Positions 32,984-45,408 are shown, numbered from the stretch's first letter. The stretch: 53,021 bases of DNA from Acidobacteriaceae bacterium (GCA_027307045.1 DAHUXR010000017.1:1-53021); one strand, 5' to 3'. The notes: a model not told the origin generated them from the letters alone. Numbers and translations are program-made.

Positions 32984-35900
32984 TCACATCACTCTTACTC
33001 CCTCTTTGACTTGCCGCATCATTCTCCTGAGAGCGCGTTCCTTAATCATCACAAAGAATACCGGCACCAGAATAAGAACGTGAATGGTGGAGGTGATCAT
33101 GCCGCCGACGATCGGGGCGGCGATGGGTTTCATAACGTCTGAACCCACGCCGGTTTCCCATAGGATCGGCACCAGGCTGGCCAGCACTGCGGTAACGGTC
33201 ATCAGCTTGGGACGCAGGCGGCGCACAGCGCCTTCAATGGCCGCGTCCTCAATGGCCTGGTTGGTGAGCGGCGCGCTGGTGGCGATGTGGCGTTCCAGCG
33301 CCTCGTGCAGGTACACCACCATGACCACGCCGGTTTCCACGGCGATGCCGAACAAGGCGATGTAGCCCACCCATACCGCCACGGAGAAGTTGTACCCGAG
33401 AATCCATTGCAGCAGCAGGCCGCCGGTCATGGCGTAAAGAGTAGGGAAGATCAACATCAGAGCTTCCACGGCGGAGTGGAAGACCATATAGAGCAGCATG
33501 AAGATGGCAAAGAAAACAATGGGCAGGATCAGCTTGAGGCGCTGCCGCGCGCGCAGTTCAAACTCATATTCGCCGGACCACTGATAGGTATAGCCGGCGG
33601 GCAGTTTGAGCCGCGCGTTGAGCAGGCGCGTGGCGTCGTTGACAAAGCCGCCGTAGTCTTTCGTGTTCAGGTCAAGATAGACGTAACCGGTGAGCAGTCC
33701 GTCTTCGTCGCGGATCATGGCCGGCCCGCGCGAAAACGAGATTGCAGCCAGCTCTCCGATGGGAACCTGCGCGCCGCCCGGAGCGCTGACCAGCACGCGG
33801 CGCAGAGTGTCAATATCACTGCGGAAATCGCGCTGGTAACGGACATTAATGGGATAGCGCTCGCGGCCTTCAACGTTTTCCGCCACGTTTTCACCGCCGA
33901 TGCCCGAGGTCACGGCGAGCTGTACATCTTCAATGGTCAGGCCGTAGCGGGCGGCAGTGGCACGGTTAACGTCGACATTGATATAGAAGCCCTGAGAGAC
34001 GCGCTCGGCAAAAATAGAGCGCGCGCTGGGATGCCCGGCAAGGATCTGCTCGATCTGCGAACCGAGCTGCTGGATGCCTTCCAGGTTCGGTCCCTGGATC
34101 TTGAGTCCGACCGGCGTCTTGATGCCGGTGAGTTCCATGTCCAGCCGGTTCTGGATTGGCATGGTCCAGGTATTGGAGAGCCCGGGAAACTGAAGCTTGC
34201 TGTCCATCTGCTGAATAAGTTTTTCGTAAGTCATTCCAGCGCGCCATTGCTCGCGCGGCTTGAGCACGATGGTGGTGTCATACATATCGAGTGGAGCATT
34301 GTCGGTCGAGCTGTCCGAGCGGCCCACAGCGCCGAAAACAGTTTCAACCTCAGGGAAGCTGCGAATCATCCGGTCCTGCTCCTGCAGCAGAGTGGTGGCC
34401 TGCGTGATTCCGATGCCCGGCAGCGCCGTGGGCATATACAGCGCTGAGCCTTCATAGAGCGGCGGCATAAACTGGCTGCCCAGCTTGAACGCCAGCGGAA
34501 AGGTGACGACAAGAAAAATCAGGTTCAGCGCCAGCGTGGTCTTGCGATACTTCAGGCACCAACGCAGCACGGGCAGATAAATCGCCTGCGAGAAGCGGGC
34601 AAATGGATTTTGGCTTTCCGGACGTAGCCGTCCGCGGATCCACATGACCATGAGAATCGGAACCAGCGTGATGGCGAGGATGGAAGAAAAGCCGACAGCC
34701 AGCGTCTTGGTCCAGGCCAGAGGACGAAACATACGGCCTTCCTGCGCTTCCAATAAGAAGACCGGAAGAAACGACACCACGATGATCAGCAGCGAAAAGA
34801 ATAGCGCCGGGCCAACCTGCTTTGCGGCCCCGATCAGGATGCGCCGACGCTCCGGTTCGGGGATTCCGCTGGCGTTGAGCGGATGCTCCGAGAGATGGCG
34901 ATATCCGTTTTCCACCATCACAATAGCCGCGTCAACCAGCACGCCGATGGCCAGCGCCAGTCCGCCAAGCGACATGATGTTGGAGGTAACGTGCAGGAAA
35001 TACATGGGAATAAACGCCATCAGCACAGCCAGCGGAATGGTGAGAATGGGAATCAACGCGGAACGAAAATGAAACAGGAAGAAGATACAGACCAGGCTGA
35101 CAATCACTGCTTCTTCGATCAGGTTGAACTGCAGCGTGTGGATGGAATCATGGATCAGTCCTGAGCGATCATATGCCGGTACTATTTCAACTCCGGCGGG
35201 CAGCGATGGCTTGATCTGCGCGAGCTTGCGCTTGATGCCGTCAATCACCTGCAGGGCGTTCATGCCGTCGCGCATGACCACGATGCCGCCCACGGTTTCG
35301 CCTTCACCGTTCCATTCGGCTACGCCTTCGCGAATGTCCGGCCCGAAGGAGACGGTGCCCAGGTCTTTGATCAAGACGGCGGTACCGTTCTTGCTCATGA
35401 CAGGAACATTTTCCAAGTCCGCCAGCGAGCGCAGATATCCCAGCCCGCGGACCATGTAGCGGGCCCCGTTCAGCTCCAGCACGCGTCCGCCAACTTCATT
35501 GGTGCTGGCCTTCACGCGCTCAATCACGGTAGAAAGGGGAATGCCATAAGCCAGAAGCTTGTTGGGATCGACATTGACCTGATATTGCTTGACGAAGCCG
35601 CCGATGCTGGCAATTTCGGCAACGCCCGGCACGGTCGCCAGTTGATAGCGGAGCTGCCATTCCTGGATGCTGCGCAGGTCGGCGAGGCTGTGATTGTGGC
35701 TACGGTCCACCAGGGCGTATTCAAAGATCCAGCCCGCGCCGGTAGCGTCAGGGCCGATCATTGGACTCACGGCGGCGGGCAGGCGTCCGCGCATCTGCTG
35801 TAGATATTCGATCACGCGCGAGCGCGCCCAGTAGAGATCGGTACCGTCTTGAAACACGACGAAGACGTAAGAATCGCCCAGCATGGTCTGCGCGCGTACA

Positions 35901-36142
35901 GCCTTCACGCGCGGCGCGGCCAGCAGCGTGGAGACGATGGGATAAGTAACCTGGTCCTCAATCACGCTGGGCGGCTCGCCAGACCAACTGGTATGAATAA
36001 TGACCTGCACATCAGAAATGTCCGGCAAGGCGTCAAGCGGAATGTGGCCCATGGCCCAGATTCCCGTCAGCGTAAGCAGCACTGCTGCGGTAAAAACCAG
36101 AAAGCGGTTGCGCTCACAGACCTCAATAATTCGGGAGATCAT
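32984..36142 (-). CDS. cusA: CusA-type heavy-metal RND efflux pump
   Basis: Inner-membrane proton-driven pump that moves Cu(I)/Ag(I) to the outside through a tripartite channel. The 1052-residue protein has twelve membrane segments and two large periplasmic loops. TM4 reads 'LAIGVLVDAAIVMVEN', the form found in the Cu/Ag group, not the DFGxxxDGA form of CzcA. The three methionines of the CusA metal site are present at M570 (LYMP), M620 (APLDM) and M669 (RLDM), with the same 50 and 49 residue spacing as in E. coli CusA. It is the last gene of the operon, 2 bp after the adaptor gene. Confidence 0.94.
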   Translation of the reverse strand: MISRIIEVCERNRFLVFTAAVLLTLTGIWAMGHIPLDALPDISDVQVIIHTSWSGEPPSVIEDQVTYPIVSTLLAAPRVKAVRAQTMLGDSYVFVVFQDGTDLYWARSRVIEYLQQMRGRLPAAVSPMIGPDATGAGWIFEYALVDRSHNHSLADLRSIQEWQLRYQLATVPGVAEIASIGGFVKQYQVNVDPNKLLAYGIPLSTVIERVKASTNEVGGRVLELNGARYMVRGLGYLRSLADLENVPVMSKNGTAVLIKDLGTVSFGPDIREGVAEWNGEGETVGGIVVMRDGMNALQVIDGIKRKLAQIKPSLPAGVEIVPAYDRSGLIHDSIHTLQFNLIEEAVIVSLVCIFFLFHFRSALIPILTIPLAVLMAFIPMYFLHVTSNIMSLGGLALAIGVLVDAAIVMVENGYRHLSEHPLNASGIPEPERRRILIGAAKQVGPALFFSLLIIVVSFLPVFLLEAQEGRMFRPLAWTKTLAVGFSSILAITLVPILMVMWIRGRLRPESQNPFARFSQAIYLPVLRWCLKYRKTTLALNLIFLVVTFPLAFKLGSQFMPPLYEGSALYMPTALPGIGITQATTLLQEQDRMIRSFPEVETVFGAVGRSDSSTDNAPLDMYDTTIVLKPREQWRAGMTYEKLIQQMDSKLQFPGLSNTWTMPIQNRLDMELTGIKTPVGLKIQGPNLEGIQQLGSQIEQILAGHPSARSIFAERVSQGFYINVDVNRATAARYGLTIEDVQLAVTSGIGGENVAENVEGRERYPINVRYQRDFRSDIDTLRRVLVSAPGGAQVPIGELAAISFSRGPAMIRDEDGLLTGYVYLDLNTKDYGGFVNDATRLLNARLKLPAGYTYQWSGEYEFELRARQRLKLILPIVFFAIFMLLYMVFHSAVEALMLIFPTLYAMTGGLLLQWILGYNFSVAVWVGYIALFGIAVETGVVMVVYLHEALERHIATSAPLTNQAIEDAAIEGAVRRLRPKLMTVTAVLASLVPILWETGVGSDVMKPIAAPIVGGMITSTIHVLILVPVFFVMIKERALRRMMRQVKEGVRVM

Positions 36143-36144
36143 GG

Positions 36145-37710
36145 CTACATGCCTCCTTCAGCATTGAGCGTGAAACGCCGGGAGCCGATCACGCGGCCGT
36201 TCTGCTGCGCCGTAAGCGTGACCTGCCACGTCCCGCTGGAGCCAAGCTCTCCCGCGCCTTCATACATGCCGCCGCCTTTGTCGGTCAGGTCGACGCTGGT
36301 TTTCATCGCCGCCATGCCCATGGCCGGCATCGCGGGCATAAAGAAGGTCACGTTTACCTGCGCGCCGATGATCGGCAAGCCAGCAGCGTCGGTCAGTTTT
36401 ACGCGAACGATGTTGCTGCCTTTGCGCGGAGGATCAGGCTGCGTGGTTAGTTGGAGCTTTGTCTGCGCGGCTGTGGTCTGGTTCATGGCGGCGGCCGCGC
36501 CAGATCCCGGAGGTGGAGGCACAAACGCCCCGGCGGCTGCCTGCAACTGGCTTTCTGAATCGATGAGGAAGCTGGCTGAGATCACGATGCGCTCCCCGGC
36601 TCTGAGTCCTTTAGTGACGATCACCTTGTCGCCGGCCTGGCCCGACGCCTGGACCTCTCGTGGCTGGAACATGCCTTCACCGCCGCTGACGAAAACCAGT
36701 TGGCGCATCCCGGCATGCAGCACAGCCGACGCGGGAACCACAAGCTGGCGTCCCAGCGGGATTTGCAGCACAACATTCACATACATGCCGGGCTTGAGTT
36801 TGAGCCCGGGGTTCGCCAGGGCAATGCGCACGCGCGCCGTGCGCGTGTTCATGTCCACCTGCGGCAGAATGTCCCGGACACGACCGTTGAAAGTTTGCCC
36901 CGGATACGCGTCCACCGTGACAGCCGCAGGGTCGCCGGGTTTAATTCGGCCGAGGTCGCTCTGAAAGACTTGCGCCGACACCCAGACACTGGAAAGATCA
37001 GCCACCGTATAGAGCTTCGTTTCCGGCTGAACATACATGTTGGGCAGCGCGTTGCGTTCAGTGATGTAACCCGCCACGGGAGAGTTGAACGTGAGATCGG
37101 TGATTACTTTCCCGGTGGATTCGAGTTTCTGTATCTCGCTGGCCGGCACTTCCCATTGTTCCAGCCTCTGTCGAGTGGCAATGAGCAGGCTCTGCGACCC
37201 TGCGGCCACGCCGTTCACGCTGCTGGACTGCACGGTCTCGGCGTTCTTTTTTGCCAGCAGATATTCCTGCTCGGTGGTAACGAGGTCAGGACTATAGATG
37301 GTGAACAGCGGCTCGCCTTTGCGAATGAGTTGGTAGCTGGCGTCAGCGTACACGTTGCGTATCCAGCCGGGAAAACGTGTCTGCACAGAGGCAACACGGC
37401 GCTCGTCAACTTCAACGTTGCCGGCGGCGCGGACGGCATCGCTCACGTTTTGTATTTCCGCCGTGCCCAGCTTCACACCGATGGATTGCATGCGTTCCGG
37501 CGTGAGTTGGACAGGGATGAGCGGAATATCGGTGGCAGCAGTAGCGGGCGAAGCCGCGGGCAAAGCGCCGCGAGCCGGGGCTTCCGCAGCAACGCCGGTC
37601 TTTTCGCGATGCGTGTTGCGCCACTCCAGGACCAGCCAGACGGCAAGCGCCACAATCACCGGCAGCGCGAAGAAAAATGCAATTTTGTAGTTGCGGGATG
37701 CGTTGTTCAT
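36145..37710 (-). CDS. cusB: CusB-like periplasmic adaptor with Met-rich C-terminal domain
   Basis: Membrane-fusion protein linking pump and outer-membrane channel. The 521-residue protein has one N-terminal membrane segment (~9-28), then a HlyD/RND adaptor core (~90-400: 'NVEVDERRVASVQTRFPGWI' lipoyl/barrel start, coiled coil, 'QVFQSDLGRIKPGD', 'VPASAVLHAGMRQLVFV'). Residues ~425-521 form an extra beta domain of the YtkA/FixH type with a methionine cluster 'FFMPAMPAMGMAAMK'. This tail may bind Cu(I) and take the place of a CusF chaperone, which I do not find here. The ATG overlaps the TGA of the channel gene (ATGA). Confidence 0.9.
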   Translation of the reverse strand: MNNASRNYKIAFFFALPVIVALAVWLVLEWRNTHREKTGVAAEAPARGALPAASPATAATDIPLIPVQLTPERMQSIGVKLGTAEIQNVSDAVRAAGNVEVDERRVASVQTRFPGWIRNVYADASYQLIRKGEPLFTIYSPDLVTTEQEYLLAKKNAETVQSSSVNGVAAGSQSLLIATRQRLEQWEVPASEIQKLESTGKVITDLTFNSPVAGYITERNALPNMYVQPETKLYTVADLSSVWVSAQVFQSDLGRIKPGDPAAVTVDAYPGQTFNGRVRDILPQVDMNTRTARVRIALANPGLKLKPGMYVNVVLQIPLGRQLVVPASAVLHAGMRQLVFVSGGEGMFQPREVQASGQAGDKVIVTKGLRAGERIVISASFLIDSESQLQAAAGAFVPPPPGSGAAAAMNQTTAAQTKLQLTTQPDPPRKGSNIVRVKLTDAAGLPIIGAQVNVTFFMPAMPAMGMAAMKTSVDLTDKGGGMYEGAGELGSSGTWQVTLTAQQNGRVIGSRRFTLNAEGGM

Positions 37711-38960
37711 GGCAGCGTTACTCCTGTCAGCGACTCCAGACGCGCCAGCGCCGACTCATGCTCGCTGAGTTCTTTCTGGTATTGCTCTTCGAAGTCGAGC
37801 GCATCGCGGAAGGAGGAAAGCAGGGTCTCAAAATCCTGGCGGTTGGACTGGTAAGCAGCCATCGCCGCGCGAAGCGTCGCTTCGGCCTGCGGCATCAGCC
37901 CTTCGCGAAAAATCCTGAGCTGCTCGGCCGACGTTTTGGCCATCACGTACTGGTCCTGCACTTCGGCCTGGCGCCGCTGGACCTCCGCATTCAGCTCGGC
38001 GGTAGCGCTCTGCCGGTTCTCTGTAGCCTCAGCCAGCTCGGCGCGGCGGCGGCCGCGATTGGGCAGCGTGACCGTAAAGGTGAGCATGTAATAGTCGCGG
38101 AACTTGCGGTCCGTGTTCTGGTAGATGTATTGCAGGCCAAAGTCAGGACGAAACTCCTTGCGCGCCAGCTCGGTCTGAAGATCGGCGCGCTTCACCAGCC
38201 GCTCGCGCGCGTTGATCTCCGGATTGTTTTGCCGCGCCTGTTGCAACAACTCAGACGCACTCTCGGGAAGCGACCTCTCTTGCAGAGGCTCGGTCACAAT
38301 GTCGGGTGAATCCTGCGCGCGAGCCAGCAGTTGCTTGATCTGCGCCTGAAGCTGCCCCTGCTCACGATGGTGCAAGTTGATTTCCTGCAGGATGCGGGTG
38401 TGCTGCAACTGGGCCTTGAGCACCTCCTGCTGATTACCCTGGCCCACGCGATAGCGCGATTCGGCGATTTGCTCCATCTCGCCCAGGAGCTTGTCATCGC
38501 GCAGCAGGATGTTGAGCGTAGCTTGCAGGTATGCCAGCTTGAAGTAAGCCATCTTCACCTGCTCCACCACTACGCGGCTGACCGCGCCCGACTGCGTGCG
38601 CATGGCGTCCGCCTGCGCGCCCGCAACCTGCGCTCGCAGAGCACGCTTGCCCGGCCATGGAAACTCCTGTGACGCGCCCAGCCCGATATATGCGAAATCG
38701 CTGTTGGTATATCCGGCAAAGGGGCGCGGACTGCCCACGCTCAGGTGCTGCAGCATGATCTGCGTATCCGGCAGCGCTCCTGCCTGCCTGGCGGCATGAC
38801 CAGCTGCCTGCGCGCGGTGCGTCGCTGCCTGGATCTCAGGATTCTTTTGCTGCGCCTCTTCCACCAGCATGGCCAGTGGGACGGCAGGCCCTGGCGGCAT
38901 GGAAATCTGGGCAAAGCACACCGCGCCAGCAAACAAAAACAATAGATAAAACGCTTTCAT
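37707..38960 (-). CDS. cusC: TolC-family outer-membrane efflux channel
   Basis: Outer-membrane channel of the tripartite exporter. The 417-residue protein has a signal peptide (MKAFYLLFLFAGAVCFAQ) and two long alpha-helical OEP repeats ('EEAQQKNPEIQAATHRAQAA', 'QQARQNNPEINARERLVKRA') separated by short beta strands. The ATG at 38960 is chosen for its GAGG ribosome site and the signal peptide; an upstream in-frame start at 39008 is unlikely. It is coupled to the adaptor gene by a 4-bp overlap. Order is channel, adaptor, pump. Confidence 0.9.
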   Translation of the reverse strand: MKAFYLLFLFAGAVCFAQISMPPGPAVPLAMLVEEAQQKNPEIQAATHRAQAAGHAARQAGALPDTQIMLQHLSVGSPRPFAGYTNSDFAYIGLGASQEFPWPGKRALRAQVAGAQADAMRTQSGAVSRVVVEQVKMAYFKLAYLQATLNILLRDDKLLGEMEQIAESRYRVGQGNQQEVLKAQLQHTRILQEINLHHREQGQLQAQIKQLLARAQDSPDIVTEPLQERSLPESASELLQQARQNNPEINARERLVKRADLQTELARKEFRPDFGLQYIYQNTDRKFRDYYMLTFTVTLPNRGRRRAELAEATENRQSATAELNAEVQRRQAEVQDQYVMAKTSAEQLRIFREGLMPQAEATLRAAMAAYQSNRQDFETLLSSFRDALDFEEQYQKELSEHESALARLESLTGVTLP

Positions 38961-39039
38961 CTCGACCTCGTCACTCGAATGCAGAAAGAGAGACACGCGT
39001 TCGCACACTTCCGCGGACGCCGGACAGACGAAAGCGAGA

Positions 39040-39453
39040 CTAGATTCTCAGAACGGAGATGGAACCGGGTGGCGACGGGGAACCATTGCAGGGATTCTGC
39101 GGACCAGGAAGCTGGTAAGCGGCCATCTCCGGCGCCGCGCAGAGCGAGGCATGTGGTGCAGCCTGAGGCGCGGCCGGAGAGTATTTGCTGCTGGCCTTGA
39201 GCGCGCTTCCTTCCACCTGCGAAGTCTTGGTACAGCAGGTGTGAGAGTCCGACATTTGCGAGCCGCCGCACTCATCACTCATCTGCAGGCAGCAGTCCTG
39301 CTCCGCTTTGGTCATTTCCTCGCCGGGCAGAGCACAAGCAACCAGCGGCGTTGATAACACGAGAAGCGCCATCAACAGGCAGGCGGATTTGGATATAAAG
39401 AACACCGTAGATAGTCTAAACGATTCGGCAGCGCGTTCCGTGAGCCAGGTCAC
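39040..39453 (-). CDS. Cys-rich exported protein heading the cus operon
   Basis: A 137-residue protein. After a hydrophobic signal (~20-39) ending in a lipobox-like LVAC, the mature part begins with a cluster of paired cysteines and methionines ('EQDCCLQMSDECGGSQMSDS', 'HTCCTK'), then an Ala/Pro/Ser-rich tail. CC, CGG and HTCC motifs with Met and His are typical soft-metal ligands. It lies 79 bp upstream of the channel gene in the same direction. I read it as a periplasmic or lipid-anchored copper/silver-binding protein feeding the pump; no named family recognised. The start could be internal, but the one given keeps the full signal. Confidence 0.7.
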   Translation of the reverse strand: MTWLTERAAESFRLSTVFFISKSACLLMALLVLSTPLVACALPGEEMTKAEQDCCLQMSDECGGSQMSDSHTCCTKTSQVEGSALKASSKYSPAAPQAAPHASLCAAPEMAAYQLPGPQNPCNGSPSPPGSISVLRI

Positions 39454-40090
39454 ATCAGATTTTGCGAGGGTTTATTGAAAACGAACACTCCTCAACGCTG
39501 CTTTGTCGGGATGTCCTTATTCCTATAATAATTGATTCGGTAAAGCCGATGCGCTATCTTCAAGTAGTCCAGAAGGGTACATCTTTTAAAAAACGAGCGC
39601 TTGCAAATAGCAACTGGCAACGAGCCGAGAAAAGTCCAAAATCAAGGCAGCGTTGGAACAAAAAGACAGATTAGAGGCAATTTTCAACGCAGTTTCAACG
39701 CGGTTTGACCCCGATTCGACGTGATTAAGGCCCGATTTAAGGCCGATTCTCCTCGGTCGAATGAGCTAAATCCTTTGGAATCCTAATTCGAGGCCATGGG
39801 GGTGGGGTAACTATTCGGCAGAAGGTACAGGCAGAAGGTCGCAGACAAGGATTGACCAAAATCGCCGGAATTGCCAAAAATCGGGTAACTTGAACAGCAA
39901 AACAATGAAGACCCTTACCTCTAAGCACGTGGCGACAGGGATCGGAAGCCAAGGTAATTCCGTGGAGGTAAAATTTTGAGGACCCATGCTCTCGGAATCG
40001 GCATTTTGGCGCGGAGTGATGTATCCTCTTAAGAGCACGAATTACGACATCCAGTTAAGCACCAACTTACTTTGGCACGGAGGAAATAGC
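39454..40090. other. Non-coding stretch between cus operon and rpsU
   Basis: About 640 bp. It must hold the divergent promoters of the Cys-rich/cus genes and of rpsU. It contains copy B of the ~150-bp repeat (39731-39883). Short open frames here show no family features. The last 60 bp are the rpsU leader. Confidence 0.6.
39731..39883. repeat. ~150-bp dispersed repeat, copy B
   Basis: Same orientation as copy A. Landmarks: CTCGGTCGAAT at 39752, ATGGGGGTGGGG at 39796, GAAGGTACAGGCAGA near 39821, CAAAATCGCCGGAATTG near 39857. Block order and spacing match copy A to within a few bases. Confidence 0.7.
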
Positions 40091-40306
40091 TTGGCAGAAG
40101 TCCGATTACAGGAAGGCGAGCCGCTGGAGAATGCGCTGCGCCGGTTTAAACGTAAAGTCCAGACAGAGGACATTATTAAGGAAGTAAAGCGCCACTCGTA
40201 TTATCTGAAGCCGGGCGAAAAGAAGCGCGTAAAGCAGGCCCTGGCGCGCAAGCGGGCAAAGAAAAAGATCCGCAAAGACCGCGACTCCCGTTCCGACCGC
40301 GATTAG
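40091..40306 (+). CDS. rpsU: 30S ribosomal protein S21
   Basis: Small-subunit protein near the anti-Shine-Dalgarno end of 16S rRNA. The 71-residue product matches the S21 pattern: 'EVRLQEGEPLENALRRFKRK' at the N-terminus and a Lys/Arg-rich C-terminus. The start is TTG at 40091: a perfect GGAGG at 40079-40083 stands 7 bases before it, and S21 proteins begin at exactly this point. The nearest in-frame ATGs upstream (39986, 40019) would add 24-35 residues never seen in the family. Confidence 0.95.
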   Translation: MAEVRLQEGEPLENALRRFKRKVQTEDIIKEVKRHSYYLKPGEKKRVKQALARKRAKKKIRKDRDSRSDRD

Positions 40307-40373
40307 CGTTTCTCCGCCCCCTTGAATGCGCGGCATAGCCCGATCCCGAAATATCAATGACGCCTTCACCCGG

Positions 40374-40400
40374 CCCTTCGCGAACCCAAAAAGCGAAGGG
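40374..40400. repeat. Hairpin between rpsU and ligA
   Basis: CCCTTCGC (40374-40381) pairs with GCGAAGGG (40393-40400) around an 11-base loop. No T-run. It may end rpsU transcripts weakly or be a palindromic intergenic repeat. Confidence 0.4.
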
Positions 40401-40483
40401 CACGGCGCGTTTGTGTGCACCACACTTCTCAATCCGCGAATCATGCTGGGCAATTATCTGGCCAGTCTTCCAAATATAATTAG

Positions 40484-43644
<3,161 letters not shown>

Positions 43645-43687
43645 GTTCACGGTCTGGTATTTCAGTCGATCATAATTTTGATTTCAT

Positions 43688-43718
43688 GTGGCAGGAGTTC
43701 CAGGGGAATTCCTGCCAC
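43688..43718. terminator. Strong hairpin between convergent gmd and 43729 genes
   Basis: A 14-bp stem (43688-43701 with 43705-43718, one G-U pair) around an AGG loop, between two convergent stop codons. T-richness is modest (TTGTTG), but stem strength and place make a bidirectional terminator likely. Confidence 0.65.
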
Positions 43719-43728
43719 TTGTTGCAGG

Positions 43729-45408
43729 TTACGGAACGGGGACAAAACTAACTACACTGGAAGGCAATGGACCCGCGGCACAGCGATGTCCTCCTGCCGT
43801 ACGCGGAACAATGGCAGGGTCGAGCATCTGGCTGAGGTCGATGATTGCGAGCGAGTTTGCAAGTGAATTTGCCAATACGCCAATGGCACTGTTGCTATTT
43901 GGGCTTTGGTAGGCAGTAACGGTGTGAGGATCGAATCCATTACTGAATCCATTCCCTATGTTGCAGCTCACCCAGTCACTGATTGCGGGTGTGCCGGTTC
44001 CGGAAGAAATAGGAAGCGCGATGGCTGTGACTTCATCTCCTCCGAATTCGCCGCTCACTATGCCTGTATGAGTTCCTTGTGCGACTGCTATGCCGCTGGC
44101 TCCTGCGGCCAGAAACGACTCGGAAAGACTCTGTAGCTGTGAAGGAGCTGTCCATGTGCCTGGTGCGCCAGCAGTGAAAACTGCTTGTGTCAGATCACCG
44201 ATGAAGATCTGCGACGGCGCACCGAACTCCGCAGGGGCAAGAGCAATACCCGTTGTGCAGTCTTCCCCAGAGGAATCGAGCTCAAAGGTCACTCCGACTA
44301 TCGGATTCTCGAAAAAGGCGGGGCTGGTTGAAGTTGATATATTCGTAATTTCGTAGTTGTTATTTTCTCCTGCCGATAACAAGAGATTGCGAATCGGGTC
44401 AATCAGCGGATCTTCTGAAATTGCGCCAGAAGGAGAGATGAAAGCAGGCTCCAGAGTAGGCGTTGCTCCCAGATCCAGAACCTGGAAACCGGGTGAGCCG
44501 GCCAAACTCAAGCCAATCACCGCCTTATTGTGGATTGCGTCCATAGCAACTCCGCAGTTTGTGCAGGCTCCACCGGAAAAGGAAAGCAACCCTGAGCCGC
44601 TGCTGGAAAGAGTGTTTGTCAGCGTGGTGCCAGAAAGCAGATAAACGTCATTGTTGTCGGCGGTGCAGACTGTTTGGCCAGACAACGAGTTTGAAGCACA
44701 GGAGTTCACAACATTGGCCGTCGGAATTAAAGTGGGTGTCACTGCTGCGCCTTCAATGTTGACGGCGGAAACACCTGTGACCGGAGTGACGCTCCAATTT
44801 CCCTTTGGCACATAAGCGACAGCATTTGTGCCGCTAACCAGGACCGTAAGCGAACTTGAGGGCTGGCAGGAGCCAGAAGGAGGTACGGCGGAAACTTGGA
44901 CCTTGAAGTTATCAGTAAATGAGTCTTTTTTTGAGAAGTTGATGATTTTTGGGTCTGCCGTCGAGACGGATGTGGAAGAAGTTTGTGCAATCAGCCATAC
45001 CTTGAACTCCAGCCCAGGATTGTCAGTTGTAGAAAATGGCGCTAACTGGACAGGAGTCATGCCATTGGCAGGATTGAAAGTTCCAACCGCGTGAGGACAA
45101 GGCGAGGAAGGGCCGGTAATGACTCCCCCAACGACCTTAAGTTGGCGGCAAACGGCATTGTCCGTGGAAAGTAGTTGCTTGCCGCTCGGATCGGTCACCT
45201 GGAAAAAGTATGTGCCATCCGTAAGGCCTGCATGATTCGTGTTTTGCGGTCCTCCACTGATATAAACATCAGTTGAAGTGTTGAAAATATTCTGGTTGAC
45301 GACAGTTCCGGTTTTGTTGGTCGTGAAAACAGCCCCGAATGCCGTGCTCGCTATCAGTGTGATAGCTAATGAAATGAATGAAACGAAATTGCGAAAACCA
45401 CCGAACAT
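43729..45408 (-). CDS. Secreted repeat protein, probable beta-propeller
   Basis: A 559-residue exported protein. The signal peptide (MFGGFRNFVSFISLAITLIA, cleavage near TAFGA) is followed by ~170 residues of Ser/Thr-rich beta structure with 'DGTYFFQVTDPSGKQLLSTD', found in surface proteins that flank Ig-like domains. From ~250 a series of 40-60 residue units follow ('AMDAIHNKAVIGLSL', 'PLIDPIRNLLLSAGENNNYEI', 'GVFTAG'-like turns), suggesting a propeller like that of YncE/lactonase proteins. Several cysteines could form disulfides. Function unknown. A long leader with several hairpins precedes the gene. Confidence 0.7.
   Translation of the reverse strand: MFGGFRNFVSFISLAITLIASTAFGAVFTTNKTGTVVNQNIFNTSTDVYISGGPQNTNHAGLTDGTYFFQVTDPSGKQLLSTDNAVCRQLKVVGGVITGPSSPCPHAVGTFNPANGMTPVQLAPFSTTDNPGLEFKVWLIAQTSSTSVSTADPKIINFSKKDSFTDNFKVQVSAVPPSGSCQPSSSLTVLVSGTNAVAYVPKGNWSVTPVTGVSAVNIEGAAVTPTLIPTANVVNSCASNSLSGQTVCTADNNDVYLLSGTTLTNTLSSSGSGLLSFSGGACTNCGVAMDAIHNKAVIGLSLAGSPGFQVLDLGATPTLEPAFISPSGAISEDPLIDPIRNLLLSAGENNNYEITNISTSTSPAFFENPIVGVTFELDSSGEDCTTGIALAPAEFGAPSQIFIGDLTQAVFTAGAPGTWTAPSQLQSLSESFLAAGASGIAVAQGTHTGIVSGEFGGDEVTAIALPISSGTGTPAISDWVSCNIGNGFSNGFDPHTVTAYQSPNSNSAIGVLANSLANSLAIIDLSQMLDPAIVPRTAGGHRCAAGPLPSSVVSFVPVP

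Noticed and set aside
33287..34447. A 386-codon open frame on the + strand, and similar long frames at 36700-37854, 26044-27123 (-) and 31879-32886 (-).
   Set aside because: Each lies wholly antisense to a well-recognised gene (cusA, cusB, coxE, the htrA-like gene), has no family features, and arises because GC-rich codons leave the opposite strand open.
43811..43833. CATCTGGCTGAGGT shared with copy A of the ~150-bp repeat (near 11859).
   Set aside because: Only 14 bp match, inside a coding frame (LSQMLDP), with none of the other repeat blocks. Matches of this length are expected by chance in a window of this size.
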